DNA of 64,000 nt from Lachnospiraceae bacterium (GTDB taxonomy: Bacteria > Bacillota > Clostridia > Lachnospirales > Lachnospiraceae), in assembly GCA_015258065.1 (NCBI GenBank), contig JABZIZ010000014.1, positions 1 to 64,000 on the forward strand. The letters are read 5' to 3'. How positions within the stretch are numbered: position 1 is the stretch's first letter; the number at the start of each line of letters is the position of its first letter. The position numbers and the translations under genes were made by a program. Shown here in pieces: positions 44,388 through 52,456 of this stretch. Below the pieces are notes generated by a model. It did not search any database. It worked only from the letters and a program-made list of their open reading frames with translations, and had not been told where the DNA came from.

Positions 44388-45545
44388 ATGAAAATTCTTA
44401 TAATCCCCATGGCAGCCATGGCAGAAACTTCGGGGCCTTCCTTAAGATGCAGGATTCTTACTGAGGAATTCCATAGAGCAGGACACGACGTAGCAACTTG
44501 TATGGCAGAAGATGTTAATTTTAAATGCATTAAGGGCATCCGGAATTATGCTCTTACTGTTCCCATGCCCTTTGGACTCCCGACGCCCATTGCAAAAAGG
44601 ATATTCCCGATTGCGCAGAAGCTAGGCATGACATCCCGTGTAACGGTAGATAGTTTTGATCAGGTTCTCTTTATGACAGGGAACCTGGACTACCGATATC
44701 TTAAAAAGAGCGTTACCTCTATTCGAAAAGCAATACAGGACTTTCACCCGGATTCCATTTATTCCGAGTTTAATATTTCCGCAATGATAGCGGCACAAAT
44801 CGAAGCAATACTGCTGTATTGTACTGTCAGTTATCCTACGCAATATGAGTATGCCCATGACACAAGATGGTCAAAAGATTTGAATCGCTTTCTTAGGGAG
44901 ATATCTTTGCCTACGGTGAACAGCGCCCTTCAACTGTTTGACCGGGCAGAACAGTTATTTTGCCCCAGTATTCGGGAACTGGAACCATTTTCTAAGGAAA
45001 ATGTGCAGTACTGCGGAGCGCTGCAGGCGGCCGCTTACGAGAACGTAAGAGTCAGTCCTAAAAATAAGATTCTTGTCTATATGGGAAATGGTACAATACC
45101 GGTGAAAAAAATGCAAAGAGTTATATGTGAAGCCTTTGAGCACAGTGATTATGAGGTGTATATCGCCTCATCTTATCTCAAAAAAGAGGATAGGGAAAAT
45201 GTACACATCGCCCCGCGATGGGATTTTCATACCTTACTGGAAGAGGCGGTTTTATTCATCCATCACGGAGGGCAAAACAGCATGGTGGAGGGGCTTCTGC
45301 ATGGAGTGCCGCAACTTGTTGTACCGGGAAAGGTGTTTGAAAGAAAATATAATGCGAAACGCATAGCCGAGCATCACGCAGGATTGGTGATTGAAGTTCA
45401 TGAATTTACTGCCGAAACCATACGGAACAAAGCGAAGAAAATCATGGAAGAGGATACCATGATTGCATCTGCACAAGCGCTTGGAAGGAAGTTTGCAAAG
45501 GAAGGCGGAGCCGGTAAAATTATTCGAGGAATTGAGTCATTTTAA
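44388..45545 (+). CDS. GT1-type glycosyltransferase (UGT/MurG-like)
   Basis: 385 residues with a two-domain GT-B fold. The N-terminal domain starts 'MKILIIPMAAMAETSGPSLR', and the C-terminal domain carries the nucleotide-sugar signature 'FIHHGGQNSMVEGLLHGVPQLVVPG', as in macrolide/UDP-glycosyltransferases. It should transfer a sugar from a nucleotide donor to a lipid, drug or secondary metabolite; the acceptor is unknown. The context is an accessory island, so drug inactivation or glycolipid synthesis are both possible. A hairpin follows. Confidence 0.8.
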   Translation: MKILIIPMAAMAETSGPSLRCRILTEEFHRAGHDVATCMAEDVNFKCIKGIRNYALTVPMPFGLPTPIAKRIFPIAQKLGMTSRVTVDSFDQVLFMTGNLDYRYLKKSVTSIRKAIQDFHPDSIYSEFNISAMIAAQIEAILLYCTVSYPTQYEYAHDTRWSKDLNRFLREISLPTVNSALQLFDRAEQLFCPSIRELEPFSKENVQYCGALQAAAYENVRVSPKNKILVYMGNGTIPVKKMQRVICEAFEHSDYEVYIASSYLKKEDRENVHIAPRWDFHTLLEEAVLFIHHGGQNSMVEGLLHGVPQLVVPGKVFERKYNAKRIAEHHAGLVIEVHEFTAETIRNKAKKIMEEDTMIASAQALGRKFAKEGGAGKIIRGIESF

Positions 45546-45556
45546 AAAATGAAATG

Positions 45557-45581
45557 AGTTGGCTACAATCTGTAGTCAACT
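45557..45581 (+). terminator. Hairpin after the glycosyltransferase gene
   Basis: An 11-bp stem AGTTGGCTACA (45557-45567) / TGTAGTCAACT (45571-45581) with one G.U pair and a 3-nt loop, starting 11 bp after the stop. The T-run is weak (GAAATTT). Confidence 0.5.
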
Positions 45582-45774
45582 GAAATTTAGGCTAGAAGAA
45601 AAGGAAAATCCATATTGAGAAATAAAGAGCTGATATTGGAATGCTTATGGGATGATAAAACACTATTATCCCCACTACGATTAAAGTAATATTTTTTGTC
45701 CAACAGATTGATTTTTCGTCCAAATAATAGCAGAATTGGATGAGAATAAGAAACATTGGATGAAAGGAATTCTA

Positions 45775-46836
45775 ATGAGATCGTTTGATTACAGCAGACT
45801 TTATGTTAAAGCCTGGGATACAGATATTCTGAATCTGGTTGCAAAAATTCATGAGTGTAAGGGACGACAGGATTTCTTCATCCGCCAGAAGCCTGTAGAG
45901 TTGGAACGCCTAGTTGAAATCGCAAAGATACAGAGTACGGAGGCGTCCAATAAAATTGAAGGCATTGTCACAACCGGCACTCGTATGAAGCAGCTTTTTC
46001 AGGAAAAAACCACGCCAAGGAATCGAGATGAAGATGAGATTATGGGTTATCGGGATGTCCTGAATACGATTCATGAGAGTAATGAATACATTCCGATTCG
46101 GCCATCATATATCCTTCAGCTTCACCGGGATCTTGTGAAGAGGGCAGGATTTTCTTATGGCGGACGTTTTAAGAGTGTTCAAAACTATATTAATGAGACA
46201 AAGCCGGATGGGACTGTAGTCACAAGGTTTACACCAATTGCACCCTGCGACACGCCGGATGCGGTGGAAAATCTGTGCAATGCCTATGAGCAGGCCATTG
46301 CAAACGAGAAGATAGATGCCCTGATACTTATTCCGACATTTATCTGCGACTTCCTTTGCATCCATCCGTTTAATGATGGAAACGGCAGGATGAGCAGACT
46401 GCTCACACTGCTTCTTCTATATAAGAACGGGTATAACGTTGGAAAATACATCAGTATTGAAAAGCAGATAGAGAAAACAAAAGATCGTTATTACGATACT
46501 CTCGAAGAATCCGATACCGGATGGCATGAAGAAGCAAATGATCCGATGCCTTTTATCAGATATATGCTTCAGGTTCTTTTGGCGTGTTATATAGAATTTG
46601 AAGATCGTGTCGGATTAATGAATGAAAGTAGAAACGGCAGTACAGCATACGACATGGTGAAGAAGTATGCTGAAGAAAAACTTGGCAAGTTCACCGGTGC
46701 AGATGTTGTAGCTCATTGCCCGAGTATAGGAAGGTCTTCTGTGCTGGCGGCATTGAAGAAACTTAGTGAGGAAGGCATTATAATTCGGGAAGGATCAGGC
46801 AGAAATACATTTTACTACCGCGCAGACAGTAAATAA
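45775..46836 (+). CDS. Fic family protein (AMPylase, class II)
   Basis: 353 residues. The catalytic motif HPFNDGNGR (H197-R205) is intact, so it should transfer AMP (or another nucleotide part) to a protein target. The N-terminal inhibitory motif (S/T)xxxE(G/N) is present as S58-N-K-I-E62-G63, which places it among auto-inhibited class II Fic proteins. The C-terminus is a winged helix ('SIGRSSVLAALKKLSEEG'), common in this group and possibly autoregulatory. ATG 45775 has AAAGGA upstream; the frame is open to TTG 45736. Direct repeats TTTGTCCAA and TTTCGTCCAA occur at ~45697-45725, upstream of the start. Confidence 0.88.
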   Translation: MRSFDYSRLYVKAWDTDILNLVAKIHECKGRQDFFIRQKPVELERLVEIAKIQSTEASNKIEGIVTTGTRMKQLFQEKTTPRNRDEDEIMGYRDVLNTIHESNEYIPIRPSYILQLHRDLVKRAGFSYGGRFKSVQNYINETKPDGTVVTRFTPIAPCDTPDAVENLCNAYEQAIANEKIDALILIPTFICDFLCIHPFNDGNGRMSRLLTLLLLYKNGYNVGKYISIEKQIEKTKDRYYDTLEESDTGWHEEANDPMPFIRYMLQVLLACYIEFEDRVGLMNESRNGSTAYDMVKKYAEEKLGKFTGADVVAHCPSIGRSSVLAALKKLSEEGIIIREGSGRNTFYYRADSK

Positions 46837-46871
46837 TTTTCGTCCAAAATCATGATTATTTGGACGAAAAT
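46836..46871. repeat. 13-bp perfect inverted repeat between fic and the RhuM fragment
   Basis: ATTTTCGTCCAAA (46836-46848) and TTTGGACGAAAAT (46859-46871) flank a 10-bp spacer that holds the palindrome ATCATGAT. The right arm encodes the start of the RhuM-type fragment. The same TTTTCGTCCAAA word occurs before the fic gene near 45713. Confidence 0.9.
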
Positions 46872-47210
46872 ATATGGTTGACACAGAAGATGATGGCAAC
46901 ACTATATGACGTAGGTACGAATACAATTGATTATCATATCAAAAAGGTATTCGAAAATAGTGAACTACAGGAGGATTCAGTTATTCGAAAATTCCGAATA
47001 ACTGCGCCTGATGGGAAAAGCTACAGTACAAATCATTATTCTTTGGAGATGATTATTGCCGTAGGCTTTAAAATCAATTATGACCGAGCGGTACAATTCC
47101 GGAAATGGATGAACCAAATTGCAAAGGAATATACCATTAAAGGCTGGATCGCTAAGCCAATCCGACTTCGTTATGTCGAAAATGGCTTCAGATACTGTGC
47201 ACGGCGGTAA
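46860..47210 (+). pseudogene. Truncated RhuM-family protein
   Basis: The frame from TTG 46860 reads 'DENIWLTQKMMATLYDVGTN' and 'MIIAVGFKINYDRAVQFRKW', the conserved N-terminal third of RhuM/virulence-RhuM proteins (full length ~330 residues). After 'AKEYTIKG' the sequence becomes that of the DUF262 gene read in another frame, so the RhuM gene is cut at about 47145 and joined to the next remnant. The function of RhuM is unknown; it is often carried on islands. Confidence 0.75.
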
Positions 47211-48054
47211 TATGCTGCGGAGAGTGGTAGACTATTTCTGCCATCTTGCTGTAAAGCCGGATTTCTATCCTCAAATGGTAAAGGACAGGGATTTTGAAAA
47301 CACCGAGTTTGCAGCAAAGATTCGTTGGCTGGCAAAGGACAATGAGGATATCTATGATCCGGATTATGGTGATATGCTTCGGGTTGCTTTTATGTACAGC
47401 TTTGACCGAGGCAGGCTCTCTGATCTTGTAAGCCTGCTGTCGGGAAGAGACTTCCTGACGCGAGAATATAAGGATGAAATCGTAGAGGATTCATATAACA
47501 AACTGAAAAGTGGCATCCTGAATTAGTTTGTGCTATCAACACTGACCGGAAGGTATGTTGGATCCCCGGAATCTATAATGAGCAGAGATATACGGAATAT
47601 TTCTGAGAAGGGATTTCTTCAGTTTGCGCAAGAGGCAGAGGCTTCAGCTTTGTCGGATACATTCTGGAGAGTAACACTTCCGCAGAATCTTGAGACAACA
47701 TCTGTAAATAGCCCGGCTTTTAATACGTTCCTGGCGGCACAGGATTATCTGAAGAGCAGCTCCATTCTGATGAAAGGAACGATGATTTCAGACCTTATTA
47801 CCATCTCCGGAGATGTTCATCATATTTTCCCGAAGGCATATCTTAAGAAGAATGGAGTAGATTCCAAGGGAAGATACAACCAGGTTGCTAATTATACATA
47901 TCTCGATACACAGGTAAACAAAGCAATTAGTGACGATGCCCCTTGTATTACAAATCGCTTTGAACCCATGACAATGCAAAACATCTTGAGGTATAACAGG
48001 CGATATGATAATCTTTTAATAAGAACCAAAAGCAACAGGATGATCCGGAAATGA
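47149..48054 (+). pseudogene. Broken DUF262/DUF1524 (GmrSD-type) restriction gene
   Basis: The frame starting at the RhuM junction gives 'NMLRRVVDYFCHLAVKPDFY' and 'DYGDMLRVAFMYSFDRGRLS', then an in-frame TAG at 47524-47526, then resumes with 'LTGRYVGSPESIMSRDIRN' and the HNH nuclease motif 'GDVHHIFPKAYLKKNGVDS' to 48054. Relatives are about 550-600 residues with an N-terminal DUF262 nucleotide-binding domain that is missing here, and a segment is lost at the internal stop. GmrSD-type enzymes cut modified foreign DNA; this copy should be inactive. Confidence 0.8.
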
Positions 48055-48162
48055 CCTGCTGAGCAGGAAACAGAATAGAGGGTGGAACTAAAAATTGCCG
48101 GAATACGGCAATTTTTTAAGGACGATCAGTTAGAAATGTTTTACTTTTAGAAGGGATGCCAA

Positions 48163-48450
48163 ATGGAAAATAAGATCAATTTTCATCTGGGATTTACCTA
48201 CAACGAGAGGCGAAGGTCTTCCTTGGTCGGGGTGGAAGGTCATATTGGGGCAGGCAAGTTTATGGTTTTATGTGGTTGCAGCGGTTGTGGGAAATCCACG
48301 CTGCTGCGCTGTATCAATCATCTCATCCCGGAATTCTATGAGGGGGAGCTCACCGGCTTTTGTAGGATCAATGGAAATGATCTCTCGGATTGCAGCATCG
48401 GGGCTGTGGGAAAACGTCTTGATTCTGTCTGCCTGGGCACTGGACACTGA
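48163..48450 (+). pseudogene. N-terminal fragment of the ECF ATPase fusion
   Basis: 95 residues from ATG 48163 with an intact Walker A loop (GCSGCGKSTLLR) and 'FYEGELTGFCRINGNDLSD'. The frame then runs into a stop at 48448-48450. The Q-loop and the LSGGQ signature that should follow are missing, and the Walker B region appears immediately in the neighbouring frame, so about 250-300 bp have been deleted with a frameshift. Confidence 0.75.
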
Positions 48451-50185
48451 TGTCATTCTTATGGACGAGCCGACCGCCAACCTGGATCAAGGAGCGATAA
48501 GCAGACTTCGAGGCATGCTGTCGGAACTCAAAGCAGAAGGCAAGACGATCGTAGTCAGTGAGCACAGGCTGTATTATTTAGCGGGGCTTGCGGATGACTA
48601 TTGGTATATGGATGCAGGCAGGATGGTGAAATGCTATTCCTCACAGGAAATGCTCCGGCTGACAGAGGGGGAATTAAGGGACCGGGGACTTCGCATGCCT
48701 GAGGAGAGGGATATCAAGTTAACAGGCATTCATTTTGACGAAGACCCGGTGGAAGATGAGAGGAAAGAAGCTAAGGCGCACCATCTAACGTGTGAGAATG
48801 TGGGATACAGGTATAGCGGGGCAAAGAAGCCTACGCTAAAATCTGTGAATCTTGCACTGAAAACGGGGGAGGTGGTTGCGCTTGCCGGACCCAACGGCAA
48901 CGGAAAAACCACGTTTGGCAAAGTCCTTTGCGGGATCTACCGGGCTTCCTCCGGAAAGATTGCCTTGGACGGAGTCGTTGAGAGGCGGGGAGGCTTGCAG
49001 GAGAAGAGCCTTTTTGTCATGCAGGAGGCCGAATTTCAGGTTTTTACCAACTCGGTATGGAATGAGTTGAAGTATGGGAAAAGATGCAGCCCGGATCTGG
49101 AAACAGAGATGGAGCGGATGCTGAAACAGTCTGGTTTATGGGAACTGCGGAACAGGCATCCCTTCACCTTATCCGGAGGGCAGATGCAGAAGCTTGTGTT
49201 GCTGCTGGCATATTTTTCGGAGAAACCGGTGGTTGTGTTGGATGAACCAACAGCGGGACTCGATGGCAGGTCTCTTAGAACCTGCATCCAGATGATTCAT
49301 GCGATGAAGAAGGATAAGATCGTTCTCATCATCACGCATGATATCGAGCTCATTGCGGGTGTATGCACAAGGTGCATTTGGTTAGAAGACGGACAGGTAC
49401 AGGATCGTTTTATTCTTGATTCGGATGAATCCCTGCGCCGATTTCGTTTCTACCGGGAGGATCGGTTAAGGATTACAACCCGTCCACCCTTGCCTGCAAA
49501 TCCGGAACGCCATTTCGATCCGCGCATCAAGCTTGTGATTGCGTTATTTTGCTGTACGACAAGCACATTTGCAGATCCTTCCCTCGTGAACGGAATGTTT
49601 TTGTCAGGGATGCTCTTAAACCTGTATGAACGGAAATATAAATCTTCTATCGGATATGGCGTGGTGTACGCAGCGCTGCTATTCGCATATCTGGCATTTC
49701 CAAATGTCGTAACAGGGCTTCTGATCAATGTGATTCCCAGATTTCTGGTCATAGGGGAGTTTGTATCGGCCATTATCAGCAATGACGGAGGAGGTCGTAC
49801 CATCACGGCACTTCGCTATATGCGTATGCCGGAGAGAGCAATCATGATTTTTGCCGTGATCTTTCGGTTTGTTCCGGTGATGGAAAAAGACCTATCGCTG
49901 ATGAAGCAGTCTATCCATACGAGAGGTTTTTTTAAGACGATGAGAGAAAAAATAGCAGGCTTCCCGGAGTATATGGAGATCCTCCTGGCACCCCTGATCC
50001 TCAGGGTGATTCGAATTGCGGAATCTCTTTCTGCATCGGCAGAAACGAGAGGAATTGCATTACCCGGTCGCAGGCAGTCCTTTACGTCTCTCAAGGTCAA
50101 TCGATCGGATGGGGCACTCACCGTACTGATTGCCGCATTGATCGGTTTGGTTTTTTTTTACACGAGAATCGTCGCTCTATTCTAA
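48371..50185 (+). CDS. ECF transporter ATPase-ATPase-EcfT fusion (C-terminal part)
   Basis: The frame that overlaps the fragment above becomes homologous at ~48432 with the first Walker B ('VILMDEPTANLD') and H-loop, then a complete second ATPase (Walker A GPNGNGKTT, 'LSGGQMQKLVLL', Walker B 'VVVLDEPTAGLD') and, from ~residue 400, an EcfT-type membrane domain with 'FRFVPVMEKDLSLMKQS' and the 'ETRGIALPGRRQ' coupling region. Intact relatives fuse two ATPases to EcfT and drive uptake with a Trep_Strep/MptD-type S component, which is the next (also broken) gene. The start is uncertain (ATG 48371 or later), and a transporter lacking the first ATPase core is probably inactive. Confidence 0.7.
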   Translation: MEMISRIAASGLWENVLILSAWALDTDVILMDEPTANLDQGAISRLRGMLSELKAEGKTIVVSEHRLYYLAGLADDYWYMDAGRMVKCYSSQEMLRLTEGELRDRGLRMPEERDIKLTGIHFDEDPVEDERKEAKAHHLTCENVGYRYSGAKKPTLKSVNLALKTGEVVALAGPNGNGKTTFGKVLCGIYRASSGKIALDGVVERRGGLQEKSLFVMQEAEFQVFTNSVWNELKYGKRCSPDLETEMERMLKQSGLWELRNRHPFTLSGGQMQKLVLLLAYFSEKPVVVLDEPTAGLDGRSLRTCIQMIHAMKKDKIVLIITHDIELIAGVCTRCIWLEDGQVQDRFILDSDESLRRFRFYREDRLRITTRPPLPANPERHFDPRIKLVIALFCCTTSTFADPSLVNGMFLSGMLLNLYERKYKSSIGYGVVYAALLFAYLAFPNVVTGLLINVIPRFLVIGEFVSAIISNDGGGRTITALRYMRMPERAIMIFAVIFRFVPVMEKDLSLMKQSIHTRGFFKTMREKIAGFPEYMEILLAPLILRVIRIAESLSASAETRGIALPGRRQSFTSLKVNRSDGALTVLIAALIGLVFFYTRIVALF

Positions 50186-50242
50186 GTCTTATTACAGTCG
50201 TAACCGTAGATTATCCATTTTCACTTTGGGGAGGAGACATCC

Positions 50243-50640
50243 ATGGAATCAAGCAGGCTCAAAACAAAAGATATCATCACGGTCGTTCTTTTGTCGTTAA
50301 TCAACATCGTCATTTTTGCTTCAGGAACTTTTCTGTACGCAACACCGGTTACTCTGTTGCTGATGCCACTCTATTATGCCTTGTTAGAAGGGATGGTCGT
50401 ATTCTCAATCGGTTTTAAAGTGCGCAAGAGAGGGGCATGCCAATGGAAATGATGAGCGTGAAGGAATCTGAAAATCTCAAATATGTGATGACGCATGCAG
50501 GGAAGTTCATCATGAGTTGGGGATGGATGGTGCTTTTGGTTGCGACGGCTCTTGTGGCATATATCGGTTCGCTTCTGGGAAAAAGAGTGGTAAGAATCAT
50601 ATACGGAAGGCGGAAGGGGGGGTATGAGGATGAAGACTGA
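50243..50640 (+). pseudogene. Broken ECF S component (MptD/Trep_Strep family)
   Basis: An N-terminal piece (50243-50452) starts 'LKTKDIITVVLLSLINIVIF', and a C-terminal piece in another frame (50437-50640) reads 'LKYVMTHAGKFIMSWGWMVL' and 'GSLLGKRVVRIIYG'. Complete proteins of this family have about 190 residues and five to six helices; the middle ~70 are deleted with a frame change. Together with the damaged ATPase gene upstream this shows a whole importer being lost. Confidence 0.7.
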
Positions 50641-52456
50641 ACAAGATTCCGGGAAGGTGTCTTCCGGGCAGAAATCCGCCTCGTTCTTTAGAGAACTGGG
50701 AGACTTCCTGCGGCCCTACCGTGGGAGATACGCATCCTCTGTCCTGATCAGTACGCTCTCTGTGTTGCTGAACGTGGGTACGTACGTATTTGCAGGAAGA
50801 ATCGTCGTAGAACTCTTCGCCTCGCCGGTTGATTGGAGACTGGTGATAAGAAGGGGGATTTTCTTAGCAATATGTAAAGTGGGAAGCGGGATCGCAATGA
50901 ACCTGTCTACCTGGTTGTCTCATCAGGCGGCGTATCAAACACTTGCAGATATTCGAGAGGCACTTGCCGAGAAGATGTTGAGACTTCCGCTGGGATATTT
51001 TGAAGAGAATGGAAGCGGAAGACTTAAGACCATGTTTGTGGATCACATCGAAGGGATTGAAAAGACGCTTGCCCACATGCTGCCGGAGATGACGGGGAAT
51101 CTTGCGGGGCCAATCTGCCTGATGATAGGGATGTTCTTCATTAACTGGAGAGTCGCTCTGGCCATGACGATATGGATTCTACTGGGTTTTTCCGTCACCA
51201 TGGGGATGATGCGAGGTTATGAACAAAAGTTTCAAGGGCAGCTAAAGGCGATGAAAGGAATGAATCAGGCCATTGTGGAGTTCGTGAACGGGATTGAAGT
51301 GATCAAGAACTTCGGGCGGACAGAAGAAAGCTACCGGAAATATAGAGAAGAGGTTCAGGGGCACGCCGATTACAATGTGGATTGGATGAGAGAAACACAG
51401 ATTTATTCTTCTTTGGGGATGGCAATTGCGCCCTTCTCGATCTTTCCGGTACTGATCGCAGGGCTGGTATGCTGGAGTGAGGGTGGTCTAACGGCACCGA
51501 TGTTTTTTCTGATGATGATCTTATCATTTGGGATTTTTTCATCGCTATTGACCGCGCTCACCTATATCGATCAGGTTGCGCAGATGGGAACCTATGCGAA
51601 AGAAATTCGGGATGTACTCGATTACCCCGAACTGAAGAGAGGAAACCAAACCGCATTCGGGAACCATGATATCGAATTTAGAGACGTCAGCTTTTCCTAT
51701 GGGAAGTCTGGCTGTGATGGTTTGGGGCGTAGCATAAGGAAATCCGGTAGAAAAGCTGTGGGTCACGTCTCTTTTAACATGAAAGAAGGAAGTATGACGG
51801 CTCTTGTCGGCCCTTCCGGAGGCGGTAAATCCACTTTGGGAAAACTTCTTGCAGGATACTGGGATCCGGATGAAGGAAGCATTATGGTCGGAGGACATGA
51901 CCTAAGGGATTATTCGCAGGACGCTCTAAATGCGGAAATCGCCTTCGTAGACCAGGATACTTTTTTATTTCATCAGACCATCCGGGACAATATTCGTCTG
52001 GGGAACCCGAATGCGACCGATGAGGAAGTGGAAGAAACCGCAAAGAGAGCCGGCTGCCATGAATTTATTGCGGCGCTTCCAAACGGGTATGAGACCATGG
52101 CAGGAGCTGCGGGGGGCAGTTTGTCGGGAGGAGAGAGACAGAGAATTACCATTGCAAGAGCGATGATGAAGCAGGCGCCTGTGATGATCCTGGATGAAGC
52201 AACCTCCAGTTCGGATCCGGAAAATGAAGCTTCCATTCAGGAAGCCTTATCTGCTGCGGCAAGAGGCAAGACCCTTCTGGTGATTGCGCACAGACTGATC
52301 ACAGTGAGGCATGCAAATCAGATTGCTTACATTGAGGACGGTCATTTGAAGCAGATGGGTACACACGAAGAACTGATGCAGACGTGCGAGGAATACAGAA
52401 GGATGTGGGCGCTTTCAGAGGAAGATCGGGAGTCCGTTCCGGGAGGTGTGCTATGA
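50624..52456 (+). CDS. ABC transporter ATP-binding/permease protein (half-transporter 1)
   Basis: 610 residues: six membrane helices (~30-330) then an ATPase with Walker A 'GPSGGGKST', signature LSGGERQRIT, Walker B 'VMILDEATSSSD' and H-loop 'IAHRL'. The D-loop reads SSSD. The layout is of type I exporters, and paired genes of this kind next to MptD-type ECF genes resemble the siderophore-related YbtP/YbtQ and IrtA/IrtB group, which can import. The start ATG 50624 (or 50630) lies inside the end of the broken S-component gene. It overlaps the next gene by 4 bp and so forms a heterodimer with it (inference). Confidence 0.88.
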   Translation: MRMKTEQDSGKVSSGQKSASFFRELGDFLRPYRGRYASSVLISTLSVLLNVGTYVFAGRIVVELFASPVDWRLVIRRGIFLAICKVGSGIAMNLSTWLSHQAAYQTLADIREALAEKMLRLPLGYFEENGSGRLKTMFVDHIEGIEKTLAHMLPEMTGNLAGPICLMIGMFFINWRVALAMTIWILLGFSVTMGMMRGYEQKFQGQLKAMKGMNQAIVEFVNGIEVIKNFGRTEESYRKYREEVQGHADYNVDWMRETQIYSSLGMAIAPFSIFPVLIAGLVCWSEGGLTAPMFFLMMILSFGIFSSLLTALTYIDQVAQMGTYAKEIRDVLDYPELKRGNQTAFGNHDIEFRDVSFSYGKSGCDGLGRSIRKSGRKAVGHVSFNMKEGSMTALVGPSGGGKSTLGKLLAGYWDPDEGSIMVGGHDLRDYSQDALNAEIAFVDQDTFLFHQTIRDNIRLGNPNATDEEVEETAKRAGCHEFIAALPNGYETMAGAAGGSLSGGERQRITIARAMMKQAPVMILDEATSSSDPENEASIQEALSAAARGKTLLVIAHRLITVRHANQIAYIEDGHLKQMGTHEELMQTCEEYRRMWALSEEDRESVPGGVL

